From assembly GCA_028684405.1 (NCBI GenBank), contig JAQUGA010000002.1, positions 1 to 43,271 of the forward strand: DNA of 43,271 bases, written 5' to 3'. This document shows, in pieces, positions 26,708-36,491 of this stretch. The DNA is from Bacteroidales bacterium. Lineage in GTDB: Bacteria > Bacteroidota > Bacteroidia > Bacteroidales > WCHB1-69. The first letter of the stretch is position 1. The number at the start of each line of letters is the position of its first letter. The notes under the pieces are model-generated. The model was not told the origin of the DNA. It worked only from the letters and a program-made list of their open reading frames with translations, and did not search any database. The position numbers and the translations under genes were made by a program.

Positions 26708-27718
26708 TTAATGATACCTAATTTCCACTTTATCAATGTCTAAGCTGTCATTGCTTTGGAAAGTGAGGGTTTTGCAGAGCGATTTAAAATAGTTTCGATT
26801 TTCGCTATTGTATCCAATGGCATAATTGATATTTTTAGAATGAACAGCAATTTTTAGATGATTTAACTCTTGATTATTAATGTTTTGAATTATTTTATCT
26901 CGCCAAATCTTACTTAAAACCAATTGGTAAAATGAGGGATGGTAGGGGCCAGCCAATAATTCTTTATTGGAAGTGAATGATTCGGAAGGATGCAAACCCA
27001 ATTTTAGAATCTTGATTTTATTTTCGTTGAATAGTTCAACCAAAGGGATGCATCTATGAATGGCTGCTTCGATACTTAGTGGAATGTATTTGTTTGACAT
27101 AAATAAGTCAGCTAATTCGGTGTTTTTTAGCACCAAAACAGGATAAATGCGAGTTTGAATAGCTTGGCATTCTGCAATTTTTTGAGCTGTTTGCAAACTT
27201 TTCTCATCGTCATCACCCGGCAGACCGACCATCATTTGCATTCCCAATTGATAGCCCATTTCGTTAATCAATTTTGCTGCTTTTATGGAATCTTCCGCAG
27301 TGTGACCTCTTCCAGCTTGATTCAGAACTTCATCGTCCATCGATTGGACGCCAATTTCGATATTTTTCACCGAAAAATGAGAAAGATTCAGTAATGACTC
27401 TTCGCTGATGGTGTCGGGGCGGGTTGAAAATCGAATGGAATCGACCAAGCCTTTGTCGATGTAGCTTTGAGCCAAAGATAAATAGTTGATTTGGTTTGAT
27501 TTGGGCAATCCCAAAAAGTTTCCGCCAAAAAATGCTATTTCAACATAGGTTTTGCTTTGGTCAACGGAAATGAGCCAAGTATCAATGATGTTCGTTGCCT
27601 CTTCTAGCGACGGATTTCTTGTTTTTCCAGTAATGGTTTTTTGATTGCAAAACACACAATTATTCACACAACCATATTGTGGCAAAAAAATAGGAATGGA
27701 AATATGTTTTTTCATCAT
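26708..27718 (-). CDS. Radical SAM protein (Elp3-like SAM domain)
   Basis: 'ISIPIFLPQYGCVNNCVFCNQKTITGK' (CxxxCxxC-type cluster), 'FFGGNFLGLP', 'GVQSMDDEVLNQAGRGHT', 'GYQLGMQMMVGLPGD'. Confidence 0.93.
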   Translation of the reverse strand: MMKKHISIPIFLPQYGCVNNCVFCNQKTITGKTRNPSLEEATNIIDTWLISVDQSKTYVEIAFFGGNFLGLPKSNQINYLSLAQSYIDKGLVDSIRFSTRPDTISEESLLNLSHFSVKNIEIGVQSMDDEVLNQAGRGHTAEDSIKAAKLINEMGYQLGMQMMVGLPGDDDEKSLQTAQKIAECQAIQTRIYPVLVLKNTELADLFMSNKYIPLSIEAAIHRCIPLVELFNENKIKILKLGLHPSESFTSNKELLAGPYHPSFYQLVLSKIWRDKIIQNINNQELNHLKIAVHSKNINYAIGYNSENRNYFKSLCKTLTFQSNDSLDIDKVEIRYH

Positions 27719-27741
27719 TGAGATGAATAAATAAGAGTTTT

Positions 27742-28821
27742 CTAACCGATTTCTTCTTTCAAACGTTCGGCATTTTCTGCAACTTGCAGGGCTTCAATCA
27801 AATTCTCAATATCGCCATCCATAAAACTGCTCAAATTATACATAGTGTAATTTATTCTGTGGTCGGTAACCCGATTTTGAGGATAGTTGTAGGTTCTAAT
27901 TTTCGCCGAACGGTCGCCAGTTGAAACCATCGTTTTGCGCTTTTTAGTAATTTCATCGAGGTACTTTTGATATTCGATTTCAAATATTCGAGCACGCAAT
28001 ATTTTCAATGCTTTTTCGTAGTTTTTAATCTGCGATTTCTCATCCTGAATGGATACCACAATGCCAGTTGGGACGTGGGTTAATCGAACTGCAGAATACG
28101 TTGTATTTACAGACTGACCACCCGGACCTGATGAACAATAGGTGTCTTTTCGGATGTCGTTGGCTTTAAGATCAACGTCAAACTCGTCGGCTTCGGGCAA
28201 AACAACTACAGAGGCAGCAGAGGTGTGAACACGGCCTTGTGCTTCCGTTTGTGGAACTCTTTGCACGCGATGAACCCCAGATTCGTATTTCAAAATACCA
28301 TACGCCTTGTCGCCGGTAACATTTATTATAATCTCTTTAAAACCACCCATGGTTCCTTCTGTTTGACTGGCAATATCTATTTTCCAATTCTTGGTTTCAC
28401 AGAAATGAACATACATTCTAAACAAATCTCCAGCAAAAATCGATGCTTCGTCGCCTCCCGCACCAGCTCGTATTTCAATAATGGCATTTTTGCCATCTTG
28501 CGGATCGGATGGCAATAAAAGTAAGCGGATTTCCTCGTCCAGAGCCTCTTTGCGTTCAGTAAGCTCGTCCAGTTCCGATTTTGCCATCTCTCTAAACTCT
28601 TCGTCTTTTTCTGTGGCCAAAACTTCTTTGGCACTTTTAATATTGCCAAGGATGTTTTTATATTCTTTATACGCATCCACTACAGGGATTAAATCTTTGT
28701 AATCCTTATTGAGTTTAACATATAGTTTCATGTTAGAAATAATATCGGGATCCGTGATTTTTTCACCAATTTCAACCCATCTGTTGTGAATCACTTGTAA
28801 TTTATCGAAAAGATTATCCAT
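27742..28821 (-). CDS. prfA: Peptide chain release factor 1
   Basis: GGQ motif '[52 protein letters not shown]'; RF1-like '[23 protein letters not shown]'. Confidence 0.97.
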   Translation of the reverse strand: MDNLFDKLQVIHNRWVEIGEKITDPDIISNMKLYVKLNKDYKDLIPVVDAYKEYKNILGNIKSAKEVLATEKDEEFREMAKSELDELTERKEALDEEIRLLLLPSDPQDGKNAIIEIRAGAGGDEASIFAGDLFRMYVHFCETKNWKIDIASQTEGTMGGFKEIIINVTGDKAYGILKYESGVHRVQRVPQTEAQGRVHTSAASVVVLPEADEFDVDLKANDIRKDTYCSSGPGGQSVNTTYSAVRLTHVPTGIVVSIQDEKSQIKNYEKALKILRARIFEIEYQKYLDEITKKRKTMVSTGDRSAKIRTYNYPQNRVTDHRINYTMYNLSSFMDGDIENLIEALQVAENAERLKEEIG

Positions 28822-28849
28822 ATTGCTTTATTCGGCTTTTTTTGAGTGG

Positions 28850-28857
28850 CAAAAATA
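28850..28857 (-). promoter_or_regulatory. TAnnTTTG -7 element upstream of prfA
   Basis: CAAAAATA on + is TATTTTTG on -, 28 nt before the start. Confidence 0.5.
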
Positions 28858-28946
28858 CAAAAAAAAATTGTACCCTCGCTCAGATTGAAAAAAGGAACCC
28901 TAAAATCAAATATTTGAACTTGTTTTTTTAGCAGTTCGCTTGAAAA

Positions 28947-29681
28947 TTATTCTTCATGAGTTTTCGAAGAGTCAGAAATGATGCTTTGCAATTCACTCAA
29001 TTCATCTTCTGTTAAATGTCGCCATTTGCCGACTTCGGTGTCCAAATGGATGTTTATAATCCGGATTCTTTTAAGCTTAATAACCTTATAATCAAGATAT
29101 TCGCACATTCTGCGAATTTGACGATTCAATCCTTGAGTAAGAATAATGTTAAAACTAAAGTTTGTCAATTGTTTTACCGTACATTCTCGAGTAACAGTAT
29201 CCAAAATAGGCACTCCTTCGCTCATCCGCTTGATAAAAAGTTTTGTAATTGGCTTGTTTACCGTTACAATATATTCTTTTCCGTGGTTGTTTCTGGATCT
29301 CAAAATTTTATTCACAATATCACCGTCATTTGTCAATAAAATGAGTCCCTGACTTGCCTTATCGAGCCTTCCAATGGGAAAAATACGTTCCGGATAATTT
29401 ATATAATCAATGATGTTGTCTTTTTCTTTTTCTCTATCTGTGGTTGAGACAATACCAATGGGCTTATTAAAAGCAATGTAAACATTTTTCTTTTCGGGAG
29501 TTGAAACTGCTTTTCCGTCAACACAAACAATGTCATTCGGCGATATTTTTGTTCCCATTAAAGGAACTTCTCCATTAATGGTAATGCGATTTTCAAGAAT
29601 CAATTGATCGGCTTTTCGTCTGGAGCAATAGCCAATTTCGCTCAAGTATTTATTAATTCGGATCAAATTTTCGCTCTCCAT
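28947..29681 (-). CDS. rluF: 23S rRNA pseudouridine synthase, RluF-type
   Basis: S4 domain 'IRINKYLSEIGYCSRRKADQLI', 'YIAFNKPIGIVSTT', 'PIGRLDKASQGLILLTNDGD', 'QGLNRQIRRMCEYLDYKVIKLKRIRI'. Confidence 0.92.
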   Translation of the reverse strand: MESENLIRINKYLSEIGYCSRRKADQLILENRITINGEVPLMGTKISPNDIVCVDGKAVSTPEKKNVYIAFNKPIGIVSTTDREKEKDNIIDYINYPERIFPIGRLDKASQGLILLTNDGDIVNKILRSRNNHGKEYIVTVNKPITKLFIKRMSEGVPILDTVTRECTVKQLTNFSFNIILTQGLNRQIRRMCEYLDYKVIKLKRIRIINIHLDTEVGKWRHLTEDELSELQSIISDSSKTHEE

Positions 29682-29702
29682 ATACTAAAATGATTTATGA
29701 GA

Positions 29703-30155
29703 TTAAAATTCTTCTACTTCTCCAAAGACTCCGCTTTCGAGATAGTCTTGATATTCTTCATCGCTGATTTTTAGATAATCTTTGAGTTTTTCAATTTCAC
29801 GATAATCTTTTTTTGTGGGTCTTCCAATTCCCGAAGGTCGACTTTCAAAACGCATTTTGAGCTTTTTAATTTTCTCATATTCAGCCTCTGGAGTAAGATC
29901 TTTGTAGCATTCAGGAAGCAGTTTTGCACCCACTCTTTTGTCGATTAGTGCAATCACTTCTACTTCTTTGAGGAGAATTCCAATTTTGGCATGAACTACC
30001 TGTCCAAGTTTTACCTCTCTGGCAGCCTTGCAATTTGCTCCATCTATTTTTACTTTTCCAGCATTGCAAGCATCGGCTGCTTGCGAGCGGGTTTTATAAA
30101 GTCTTACCGACCATAACCATTTGTCAATGCGAACTTTATCAACAGTATGGATCAT
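29703..30155 (-). CDS. S4-domain RNA-binding protein (Hsp15-like)
   Basis: 'VRIDKWLWSVRLYKTRSQAADACNAGKVKIDGANCKAAREVKLGQVV'. Confidence 0.92.
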   Translation of the reverse strand: MIHTVDKVRIDKWLWSVRLYKTRSQAADACNAGKVKIDGANCKAAREVKLGQVVHAKIGILLKEVEVIALIDKRVGAKLLPECYKDLTPEAEYEKIKKLKMRFESRPSGIGRPTKKDYREIEKLKDYLKISDEEYQDYLESGVFGEVEEF

Positions 30156-30160
30156 AAATC

Positions 30161-31468
30161 CTATTTTTTACGGAAGAATAAATCTATGGGAACGCCTGAA
30201 AAATCCCAATTAGATCGGATTTTATTTTCTAAAAATCGAGAATATGAATCCGTTACATATTGGGGTAAATTGCAGAAGAAAGCAAAGGTAGGATATCTGG
30301 TTGGAAGTTGAGCTACATATTTGATTCTCACCATTTTATCTTTTTTTACTGGAGGTGGAAAATCCTCAATTAACTCCAGCATATAGTCGTTTAATTGAGA
30401 GGTAGGAATGCGTCGTTTTTTATTATTGTAAACCTGAGTAGCCAATTCTAAAACTTTATAGATTCGTTGCTTTTTCGTAACAGAGGTAAAAACAATGGGC
30501 ACATCTGTAAATGGAGCAATTTTACTGCGAATTAATTTTTCGTATTCCAAGTGGCTATTGGTCTCTTTTTCAATTAAGTCCCATTTGTTAACCACAATAA
30601 CAATCCCTTTATGATTTCGTTGGGCCAATGCGAAAATATTCAAATCCTGTCCTTCAAATCCGATGGAAGCATCAATTAGTAAAATACAAACATCACTGTT
30701 TTCGATGGCTCTGATGGATCGCATCACAGAATAAAATTCCAAATCTTCTTCAACATTTTTCTTTTTTCTCAAACCCGCCGTGTCCACGAGGTCAAACTCA
30801 AATCCAAAACCTTTGTATCGGGTTTTACTCGAGTCGCGAGTTGTTCCGGCTTCGGGCGTAACTATGGTTTGTTCTTTGCCTAAAAAAGCGTTGATTATGG
30901 ACGATTTTCCAACATTGGGACGGCCAATAATAGTAAATGCAGGAATGTCAGATTCTTCTTCAATCGGAATATCTTTATTGAGATGTGTTACTAATTCGTC
31001 TAACAATTCACCTGTTCCACTGCCATTGGAAGCCGATACAGGAAAAGGTTCGCCTAAACCCAAGGAGTAAAATTCGCTGTAGTCGAAAAAGTTACTTGGG
31101 CTGTCAATTTTATTAACAGTCAACAATACTTTTTTCCCCGAACGACGAAGCATTTGTGCAACGTCTTTGTCCATTGGAGTTAAGCCTTCGCGGCCATCTA
31201 CCAAAAAAAGAATTACATCAGACTCATCCAATGCTAATTTTACTTGCTTGCGAATTTCCTCTTCAAAAATGTCGTCACTTCCAATTACATAGCCTCCGGT
31301 GTCAATCACCGAAAAATTATACCCAATCCAATCGCTGGAACCGTAGATTCTGTCGCGAGTTACTCCTGAAGTTGGATCAACAATAGCATGACGCGTTTTT
31401 GTTAACCGATTAAATAATGATGATTTTCCAACATTAGGACGACCTACCAACGATATTATATTTCCCAT
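30161..31468 (-). CDS. der: Ribosome biogenesis GTPase Der
   Basis: Two G domains: 'GRPNVGKSSLFNRLTKTRHAIVDPTSGVTRDRIYG' and 'GRPNVGKSSIINAFLGKEQTIVTPEAGTTRDS'. Confidence 0.98.
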   Translation of the reverse strand: MGNIISLVGRPNVGKSSLFNRLTKTRHAIVDPTSGVTRDRIYGSSDWIGYNFSVIDTGGYVIGSDDIFEEEIRKQVKLALDESDVILFLVDGREGLTPMDKDVAQMLRRSGKKVLLTVNKIDSPSNFFDYSEFYSLGLGEPFPVSASNGSGTGELLDELVTHLNKDIPIEEESDIPAFTIIGRPNVGKSSIINAFLGKEQTIVTPEAGTTRDSSKTRYKGFGFEFDLVDTAGLRKKKNVEEDLEFYSVMRSIRAIENSDVCILLIDASIGFEGQDLNIFALAQRNHKGIVIVVNKWDLIEKETNSHLEYEKLIRSKIAPFTDVPIVFTSVTKKQRIYKVLELATQVYNNKKRRIPTSQLNDYMLELIEDFPPPVKKDKMVRIKYVAQLPTRYPTFAFFCNLPQYVTDSYSRFLENKIRSNWDFSGVPIDLFFRKK

Positions 31469-31511
31469 AAATTACTTTTGTTATTAATAAAAAAATCATT
31501 CGATTTTGCGA

Positions 31512-31519
31512 CAAAGATA
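31512..31519 (-). promoter_or_regulatory. TAnnTTTG -7 element upstream of der
   Basis: CAAAGATA on + is TATCTTTG on -, 43 nt before the start. Confidence 0.45.
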
Positions 31520-31601
31520 CAAAAAAATGCCTTATACTCACTCTCTCATTGGGTTGCATGAAAAAATAAGAATATTGATAAATACAGGAATAAGCTAAAA
31601 A

Positions 31602-32480
31602 TCAGGGTTTATATCCCAGTCTGTTTAAAATTAAGGGATTGTTCCTCCAGTTTTCTAAAACCTTAACTCTAAGTTCTAAAAATACTTTTTGGTCGATAAA
31701 ATTTTCAATGTCTTTTCGTGCTTCTATACCGATTCGTTTTATCGAAGCTCCGCCTTTTCCAATAATGATGTTTTTTTGCGATTCTCGTTCGGTATAAATC
31801 ATAGCACTAATATGAATTATTCCGTTCAATTCTTTGTACGATTCAACACTTACTTCCGAGGAATATGGAATCTCTTTTTGATAAAAAATAAAAATTTTCT
31901 CTCGAATAATTTCCGAAACAAAAAATCGCATTGGACGGTCGGTCAACTCTTCTTTTGGGAAAAACGGGGGCGAAAGTGGAAGTTTTTCTACAATGGCGGG
32001 TACAATGTGTTCAATATTAAAACCATGCAGTGCCGAAATCATAAATATTTCACCATTTTTAAAAACTCCTTTCCAATTATCATAATACTTCATGGCCTCT
32101 TCCTGAGTCGTTGTATCAATTTTATTGATAATTAGAATGACGGGAATACCACTTTTATTAACCCGATCGATAATGTCGGAATGATGTTCCTTTTCACCCA
32201 TTTCTACCATATATAAAAAAACATCAGCATCTTTTAAGGAGGTTTCTACAAAACCCATTAATGCTTCATGCATTTTATAAAATGGCTTTATAAAGCCCGG
32301 AGTATCAGAATATACAATCTGAAAATCATCACTGTTTACAATGCCCATTATTCGATGCCGCGTGGTTTGAGCTTTCGATGTTATAATAGATAGGCGTTCA
32401 CCAACCAATGCGTTCATTAAGGTTGATTTCCCAACGTTTGGGTTCCCGATGATGTTTACAAAACCTGCTCTATGACTCAT
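31602..32480 (-). CDS. era: GTPase Era
   Basis: 'GFVNIIGNPNVGKSTLMNALVGERLSIITSKAQTTRHRIMGIV' and KH-domain 'QKNIIIGKGGASIKRIGIEARKDIENF'. Confidence 0.98.
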   Translation of the reverse strand: MSHRAGFVNIIGNPNVGKSTLMNALVGERLSIITSKAQTTRHRIMGIVNSDDFQIVYSDTPGFIKPFYKMHEALMGFVETSLKDADVFLYMVEMGEKEHHSDIIDRVNKSGIPVILIINKIDTTTQEEAMKYYDNWKGVFKNGEIFMISALHGFNIEHIVPAIVEKLPLSPPFFPKEELTDRPMRFFVSEIIREKIFIFYQKEIPYSSEVSVESYKELNGIIHISAMIYTERESQKNIIIGKGGASIKRIGIEARKDIENFIDQKVFLELRVKVLENWRNNPLILNRLGYKP

Positions 32481-32528
32481 TTTTTTGTTAAATTATTTTA
32501 AATCCGATTTTAGTCTGCAAATATAGTG

Positions 32529-32536
32529 TATTTTTG
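32529..32536 (+). promoter_or_regulatory. TAnnTTTG -7 element upstream of tRNA-fMet
   Basis: TATTTTTG, 41 nt before the tRNA 5' end. Confidence 0.5.
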
Positions 32537-32577
32537 CAGAACCAAATCAAAAAGATACCACAAAGTAAAAGATATAT

Positions 32578-32649
<72 letters not shown>

Positions 32650-32656
32650 CAAAAGA

Positions 32657-32680
32657 AAAAGCAACCTTAGGGTTGCTTTT
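32657..32680 (+). terminator. Rho-independent terminator after tRNA-fMet
   Basis: AAAAGCAACC-TTAG-GGTTGCTTTT followed by TT. Confidence 0.85.
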
Positions 32681-32865
32681 TTGATTTAAACCTAAATGCA
32701 AATGTAGCCAAAATGCTTTAACTCTAAAGAAATTAGCTTAGTGTGGCATTTCGACTACGCAATAACCATGTTGTCTTAAATTTGTTGCATGAGTAACGAA
32801 GATGCTTGCGTTTATAGATTCGCTTCGCTCGTAAATTCGGTTCTTACAAACACTAAATGCTTGAT

Positions 32866-32883
32866 AACAATACAAGTATTGTT
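32866..32883. promoter_or_regulatory. Candidate operator palindrome AACAATAC-AA-GTATTGTT upstream of the SOD gene
   Basis: 8+8 nt perfect dyad with a 2-nt centre, about 95 nt upstream of the SOD ATG, in a roughly 290-nt non-coding gap. Confidence 0.4.
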
Positions 32884-32976
32884 TAAATCTATGCTGTTAT
32901 CATTATTCTCAATGAGGAGTCAGTAAACATTTTGACGATGGATATTGTTTGTTTTAAAAATTAAAGAGATAATAAG

Positions 32977-33777
32977 ATGAAAACAAATCATGCATATTCA
33001 ATATGGCCAAATAGATCTACTTTGGCGTTCTCAATGATAAAAACATTTGGGACGAGTCTTTTCCCAGTTTTGTTTATGATATTGATTTTATTTTCAAATA
33101 AATCATTTTCTCAAGTTACAAACCCTAAAAATAAAACCAACATGAACATCTTAAACGATAAAATCCAAGATTTAAAATTTCACGAATTACCATATAGTTA
33201 TGATGCATTAGAGCCTCATTTCGATAAATTGACCATGGAAATTCATTATTCCAAACACCATAAAGCCTATTATGACAACTTAATGTCTGCCATGAAAGAT
33301 AATCCTGATTCAAAATCATTAAGTCTTATCGATTTAATGAAAAATATCAGTAAATATCCAACGGGAGTTCGTAACAATGGCGGTGGTTATTTTAATCACC
33401 ATTTGTTTTGGAATATTTTCTCTGCAAAACCACAAAGTTTGCCGCAAGGTGATTTGAAACTAGCAATAGAAAAAGAGTTTGGATCTTTTGAAGACTTTAA
33501 AAAAGAATTTGAAACAGCAGCAAAAACTCGTTTTGGAAGCGGATGGGCATGGTTGTCTGTTGATAATAATGGTAAGCTTTTCGTGAGTTCTACTCCAAAC
33601 CAAGACAACCCATACATGGACATTGTTGAAAAACAAGGAATTCCAATTGTGGGAATTGATGTATGGGAACACGCCTACTATCTCAAATTTCAAAATCGCA
33701 GACCCGAATATGTAGCTACTTTTTGGAATGTAATAGATTGGAAAAAAGTAGAAGAACTTTACAAAAAGTCTAAATAA
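32977..33777 (+). CDS. Superoxide dismutase (Fe/Mn family) with an N-terminal signal peptide
   Basis: 'FHELPYSYDALEPHFDKLTMEIHYSKHHKAYYDNL', 'GSGWAWLSVDNNGKL', 'GIPIVGIDVWEHAYYLKFQNRRPEYVATFWNVIDW', preceded by hydrophobic 'SLFPVLFMILILFSNKSFSQ'. Confidence 0.95.
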   Translation: MKTNHAYSIWPNRSTLAFSMIKTFGTSLFPVLFMILILFSNKSFSQVTNPKNKTNMNILNDKIQDLKFHELPYSYDALEPHFDKLTMEIHYSKHHKAYYDNLMSAMKDNPDSKSLSLIDLMKNISKYPTGVRNNGGGYFNHHLFWNIFSAKPQSLPQGDLKLAIEKEFGSFEDFKKEFETAAKTRFGSGWAWLSVDNNGKLFVSSTPNQDNPYMDIVEKQGIPIVGIDVWEHAYYLKFQNRRPEYVATFWNVIDWKKVEELYKKSK

Positions 33778-33812
33778 TATTTTTTCATAAACTTGTTTTT
33801 AATTCATAAAAA

Positions 33813-33840
33813 ATGTTGGCGTAAATATTTACACCAACAT
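33813..33840 (+). terminator. Terminator-like hairpin after the SOD gene
   Basis: ATGTTGGcGTAAATATTTACaCCAACAT followed by a T tract. Confidence 0.8.
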
Positions 33841-33891
33841 TTTTTTTAATTTAGTAATCTATGGTTTTAGGACAAGCACCAAATTTTTTAC

Positions 33892-33899
33892 TAAATTTG
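33892..33899 (+). promoter_or_regulatory. TAnnTTTG -7 element upstream of glyS
   Basis: TAAATTTG, 22 nt before the ATG. Confidence 0.5.
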
Positions 33900-33921
33900 C
33901 TAAAAATTTCAGACGACAACT

Positions 33922-35454
33922 ATGAACAACGAAGAGCTTTTTAAAAAAATTATTTCCCACTCAAAAGAGTATGGTTTTATATTCCAATCCAGCGAAATTT
34001 ACGATGGACTTAGTGCTGTATACGATTACGGACAATTAGGTTCGGAATTGAAAAACAACATTCGTAGCTATTGGTGGAAATCGATGGTTCAAATGCACGA
34101 AAACATTGTGGGCATTGATTCTGCTATTTTTATGCATCCACAAATTTGGAAAGCATCTGGCCACGTGGATGCTTTTAATGATCCGCTTATCGACAATAAA
34201 GATTCCAAAAAACGCTATCGTGCCGATGTTTTGATTGAAGATTACATGGCGAAAATTGAAGATAAAATCAATAAAGAAGTTGATAAAGCAGCAAAACGTT
34301 TTGGAGATTCTTTTGATGCAAAAATGTTCAGAGAGACCAATCCGCGAGTTCTAGAAAATCAACAAAAAATTGATTATGCCCGCAAACGTATGGTCGAAAC
34401 ATTGGAAGCTGAGGATTTGGCTGGTGTAAAATCTTTAATCGAAGAGTTGGGAATCGTTTGCCCCGTTTCTGGAAGCAGAAATTGGACCGATGTTCGCCAG
34501 TTTAATCTAATGTTTTCTACTCATATGGGCTCTATCGCCGAAGGATCTGATGTTATCTACCTTCGACCTGAAACAGCACAAGGGATTTTTGTGAATTTTT
34601 TGAACGTTTTAAAAAGCGGTCGTATGAAAATTCCTTTTGGAATTGCTCAAACTGGAAAAGCATTTCGCAACGAAATTGTAGCTCGACAGTTTATTTTCCG
34701 TATGCGTGAATTTGAACAAATGGAAATGCAGTTTTTTGTTCGCCCAGGCGAAGAGATGCAGTGGTTTGAATATTGGAAAGAACATCGTCAAAAATGGCAT
34801 TTATCTTTGGGTATTCCTATTTCAAAGTATCGTTTTCACGATCACGATAAATTAGCTCATTATGCAAATGCTGCAACCGATATTGAATTTGAATATCCAT
34901 TTGGATTTAAAGAGCTGGAAGGAATTCATTCCAGAACAGATTTTGACTTGATGGCACATCAAAAACTTTCTGGTAAAAAATTACAATATTTTGACCCCGA
35001 AACGAACGAAAACTACATTCCTTATGTGGTGGAAACATCCATTGGTCTCGATCGAATGATTTTGGCTGTTTTAAGTCATGCCTACTGCGAAGAAGAATTG
35101 GAAGATGGTTCAACAAGAACTGTTTTGAAAATTTCACCGGTTTTGGCTCCCATCAAAGTGGCCATTTTGCCATTGATTAAAAAAGATGGATTCCCGGAAA
35201 AAGCCAAAGAAATCATGAACGAATTAAAAATGGAGTTCAATTGTCAGTATGACGAAAAAGATGCTATTGGACGCAGATATCGCCGCCAAGATGCTATCGG
35301 AACACCTTATTGTGTGACCGTTGATACGCAAACCTTGGAGGACAATACCGTTACCATTCGCGAACGGGATTCGATGAAGCAGGAGAGAGTTCCTATTGAT
35401 AAATTATCGTACATTATTAACGAGAATTTGAAAAGTATGATGTATAGACCCTAA
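33922..35454 (+). CDS. glyS: Glycine--tRNA ligase (single-chain type)
   Basis: 'YGFIFQSSEIYDGLSAVYDYGQLGSELKNNI', 'YLRPETAQGIFVNFLNVLKSGRMKIPFGIAQTGKAFRNEI', 'PYVVETSIGLDRMILAVLSHAY'. Confidence 0.97.
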   Translation: MNNEELFKKIISHSKEYGFIFQSSEIYDGLSAVYDYGQLGSELKNNIRSYWWKSMVQMHENIVGIDSAIFMHPQIWKASGHVDAFNDPLIDNKDSKKRYRADVLIEDYMAKIEDKINKEVDKAAKRFGDSFDAKMFRETNPRVLENQQKIDYARKRMVETLEAEDLAGVKSLIEELGIVCPVSGSRNWTDVRQFNLMFSTHMGSIAEGSDVIYLRPETAQGIFVNFLNVLKSGRMKIPFGIAQTGKAFRNEIVARQFIFRMREFEQMEMQFFVRPGEEMQWFEYWKEHRQKWHLSLGIPISKYRFHDHDKLAHYANAATDIEFEYPFGFKELEGIHSRTDFDLMAHQKLSGKKLQYFDPETNENYIPYVVETSIGLDRMILAVLSHAYCEEELEDGSTRTVLKISPVLAPIKVAILPLIKKDGFPEKAKEIMNELKMEFNCQYDEKDAIGRRYRRQDAIGTPYCVTVDTQTLEDNTVTIRERDSMKQERVPIDKLSYIINENLKSMMYRP

Positions 35455-35482
35455 TTTATTTTCAAAATAAGTGAAATAAAAA

Positions 35483-35503
35483 AGCGAGATAATTTATCTC
35501 GCT
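35483..35503. terminator. Bidirectional terminator-like hairpin between glyS and usp
   Basis: AGCGAGATAA..TTATCTCGCT with flanking A and T tracts. Confidence 0.8.
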
Positions 35504-35526
35504 TTTTTATTCTTTAAAATTTCATC

Positions 35527-36378
35527 CTATTTTGCATAGGGTGAGAAAAAATCAGATGATGTCACGCTCAAAACAGGGTAGCGGGAATTATTTATCATGT
35601 CGCGTGCTTGCGAACCCAACCAAATTCCGGTAAAATCAGTAGTTTGCTCTGTCATTATTACGATTAAGTTGGCATCAATTTCATCGGCAAAGTTGACCGT
35701 AGTTTCGGTCGTATTAAATGATTCACGTTTATACATTTGATAACGTATGTTATTGGATTTTAGATATTTATCTACAGTGTGCATATATGCATCCACCAAT
35801 TGACGTACATCTCTTAAATCTGATGTATATAAACCTAAGACATGAATTTTTGCAGAAAATAATTTTGCAAATTTCACTGCAATGGGAACTTTTTGACGAG
35901 ATTCTATGGAATAGTCAATGGGAACAATAATGTCTGTCAAAGCTCTACTGACTTTTGTTTGATTACGAATGGTCAATACAGGGCAGTTTACAGATATTAC
36001 AGTTCGGTATGCATTGTTTCCAATAAATACTTCATCCTCGCCAGATATCCCATGTGCTCCAACAACCACAAGGTCTGCCTGCATTTCGAGAGCTTCTCTT
36101 GCTAATACTTGATGAACTCTTCCTTCAACAATTTTAGGAATAATTTTGTTGCCTTTGGGCATAAAAGTTTTATGATCATCCGCAATTTTTATTAATTGTT
36201 TTTCTGCCAAATCAGCATATTCGTTTATGTTTTCCGACATTAATCCAAGCGTTGTTCCTGGAGTTTTTGCCCATATTAAAGTGATGTCACACTTCGCTTT
36301 ATCGGCAATTGTGGTAGCATGCAGCAATGCATTAATCGACGATTCTGAAAAATCTGTTCCTACAATAATTCCTTTCAT
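35527..36378 (-). CDS. Universal stress protein, two UspA domains
   Basis: 'IIVGTDFSESSINALLHATTIADKA', 'ADLVVVGAHGISGEDEVFIGNNAYRTVISVNCPVLTIR', second domain ending 'LGSQARDMINNSRYPVLSV'. Confidence 0.94.
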   Translation of the reverse strand: MKGIIVGTDFSESSINALLHATTIADKAKCDITLIWAKTPGTTLGLMSENINEYADLAEKQLIKIADDHKTFMPKGNKIIPKIVEGRVHQVLAREALEMQADLVVVGAHGISGEDEVFIGNNAYRTVISVNCPVLTIRNQTKVSRALTDIIVPIDYSIESRQKVPIAVKFAKLFSAKIHVLGLYTSDLRDVRQLVDAYMHTVDKYLKSNNIRYQMYKRESFNTTETTVNFADEIDANLIVIMTEQTTDFTGIWLGSQARDMINNSRYPVLSVTSSDFFSPYAK

Positions 36379-36491
36379 AATCTATTGTTTTAATGGTGTT
36401 TATTCTAAATGTAAAAATACAATTTTATTTCGTATTACAAGTTGTTTTGGAAAATCTTTTTACAAAAAAGAATATTTATTAAATTTCGATT

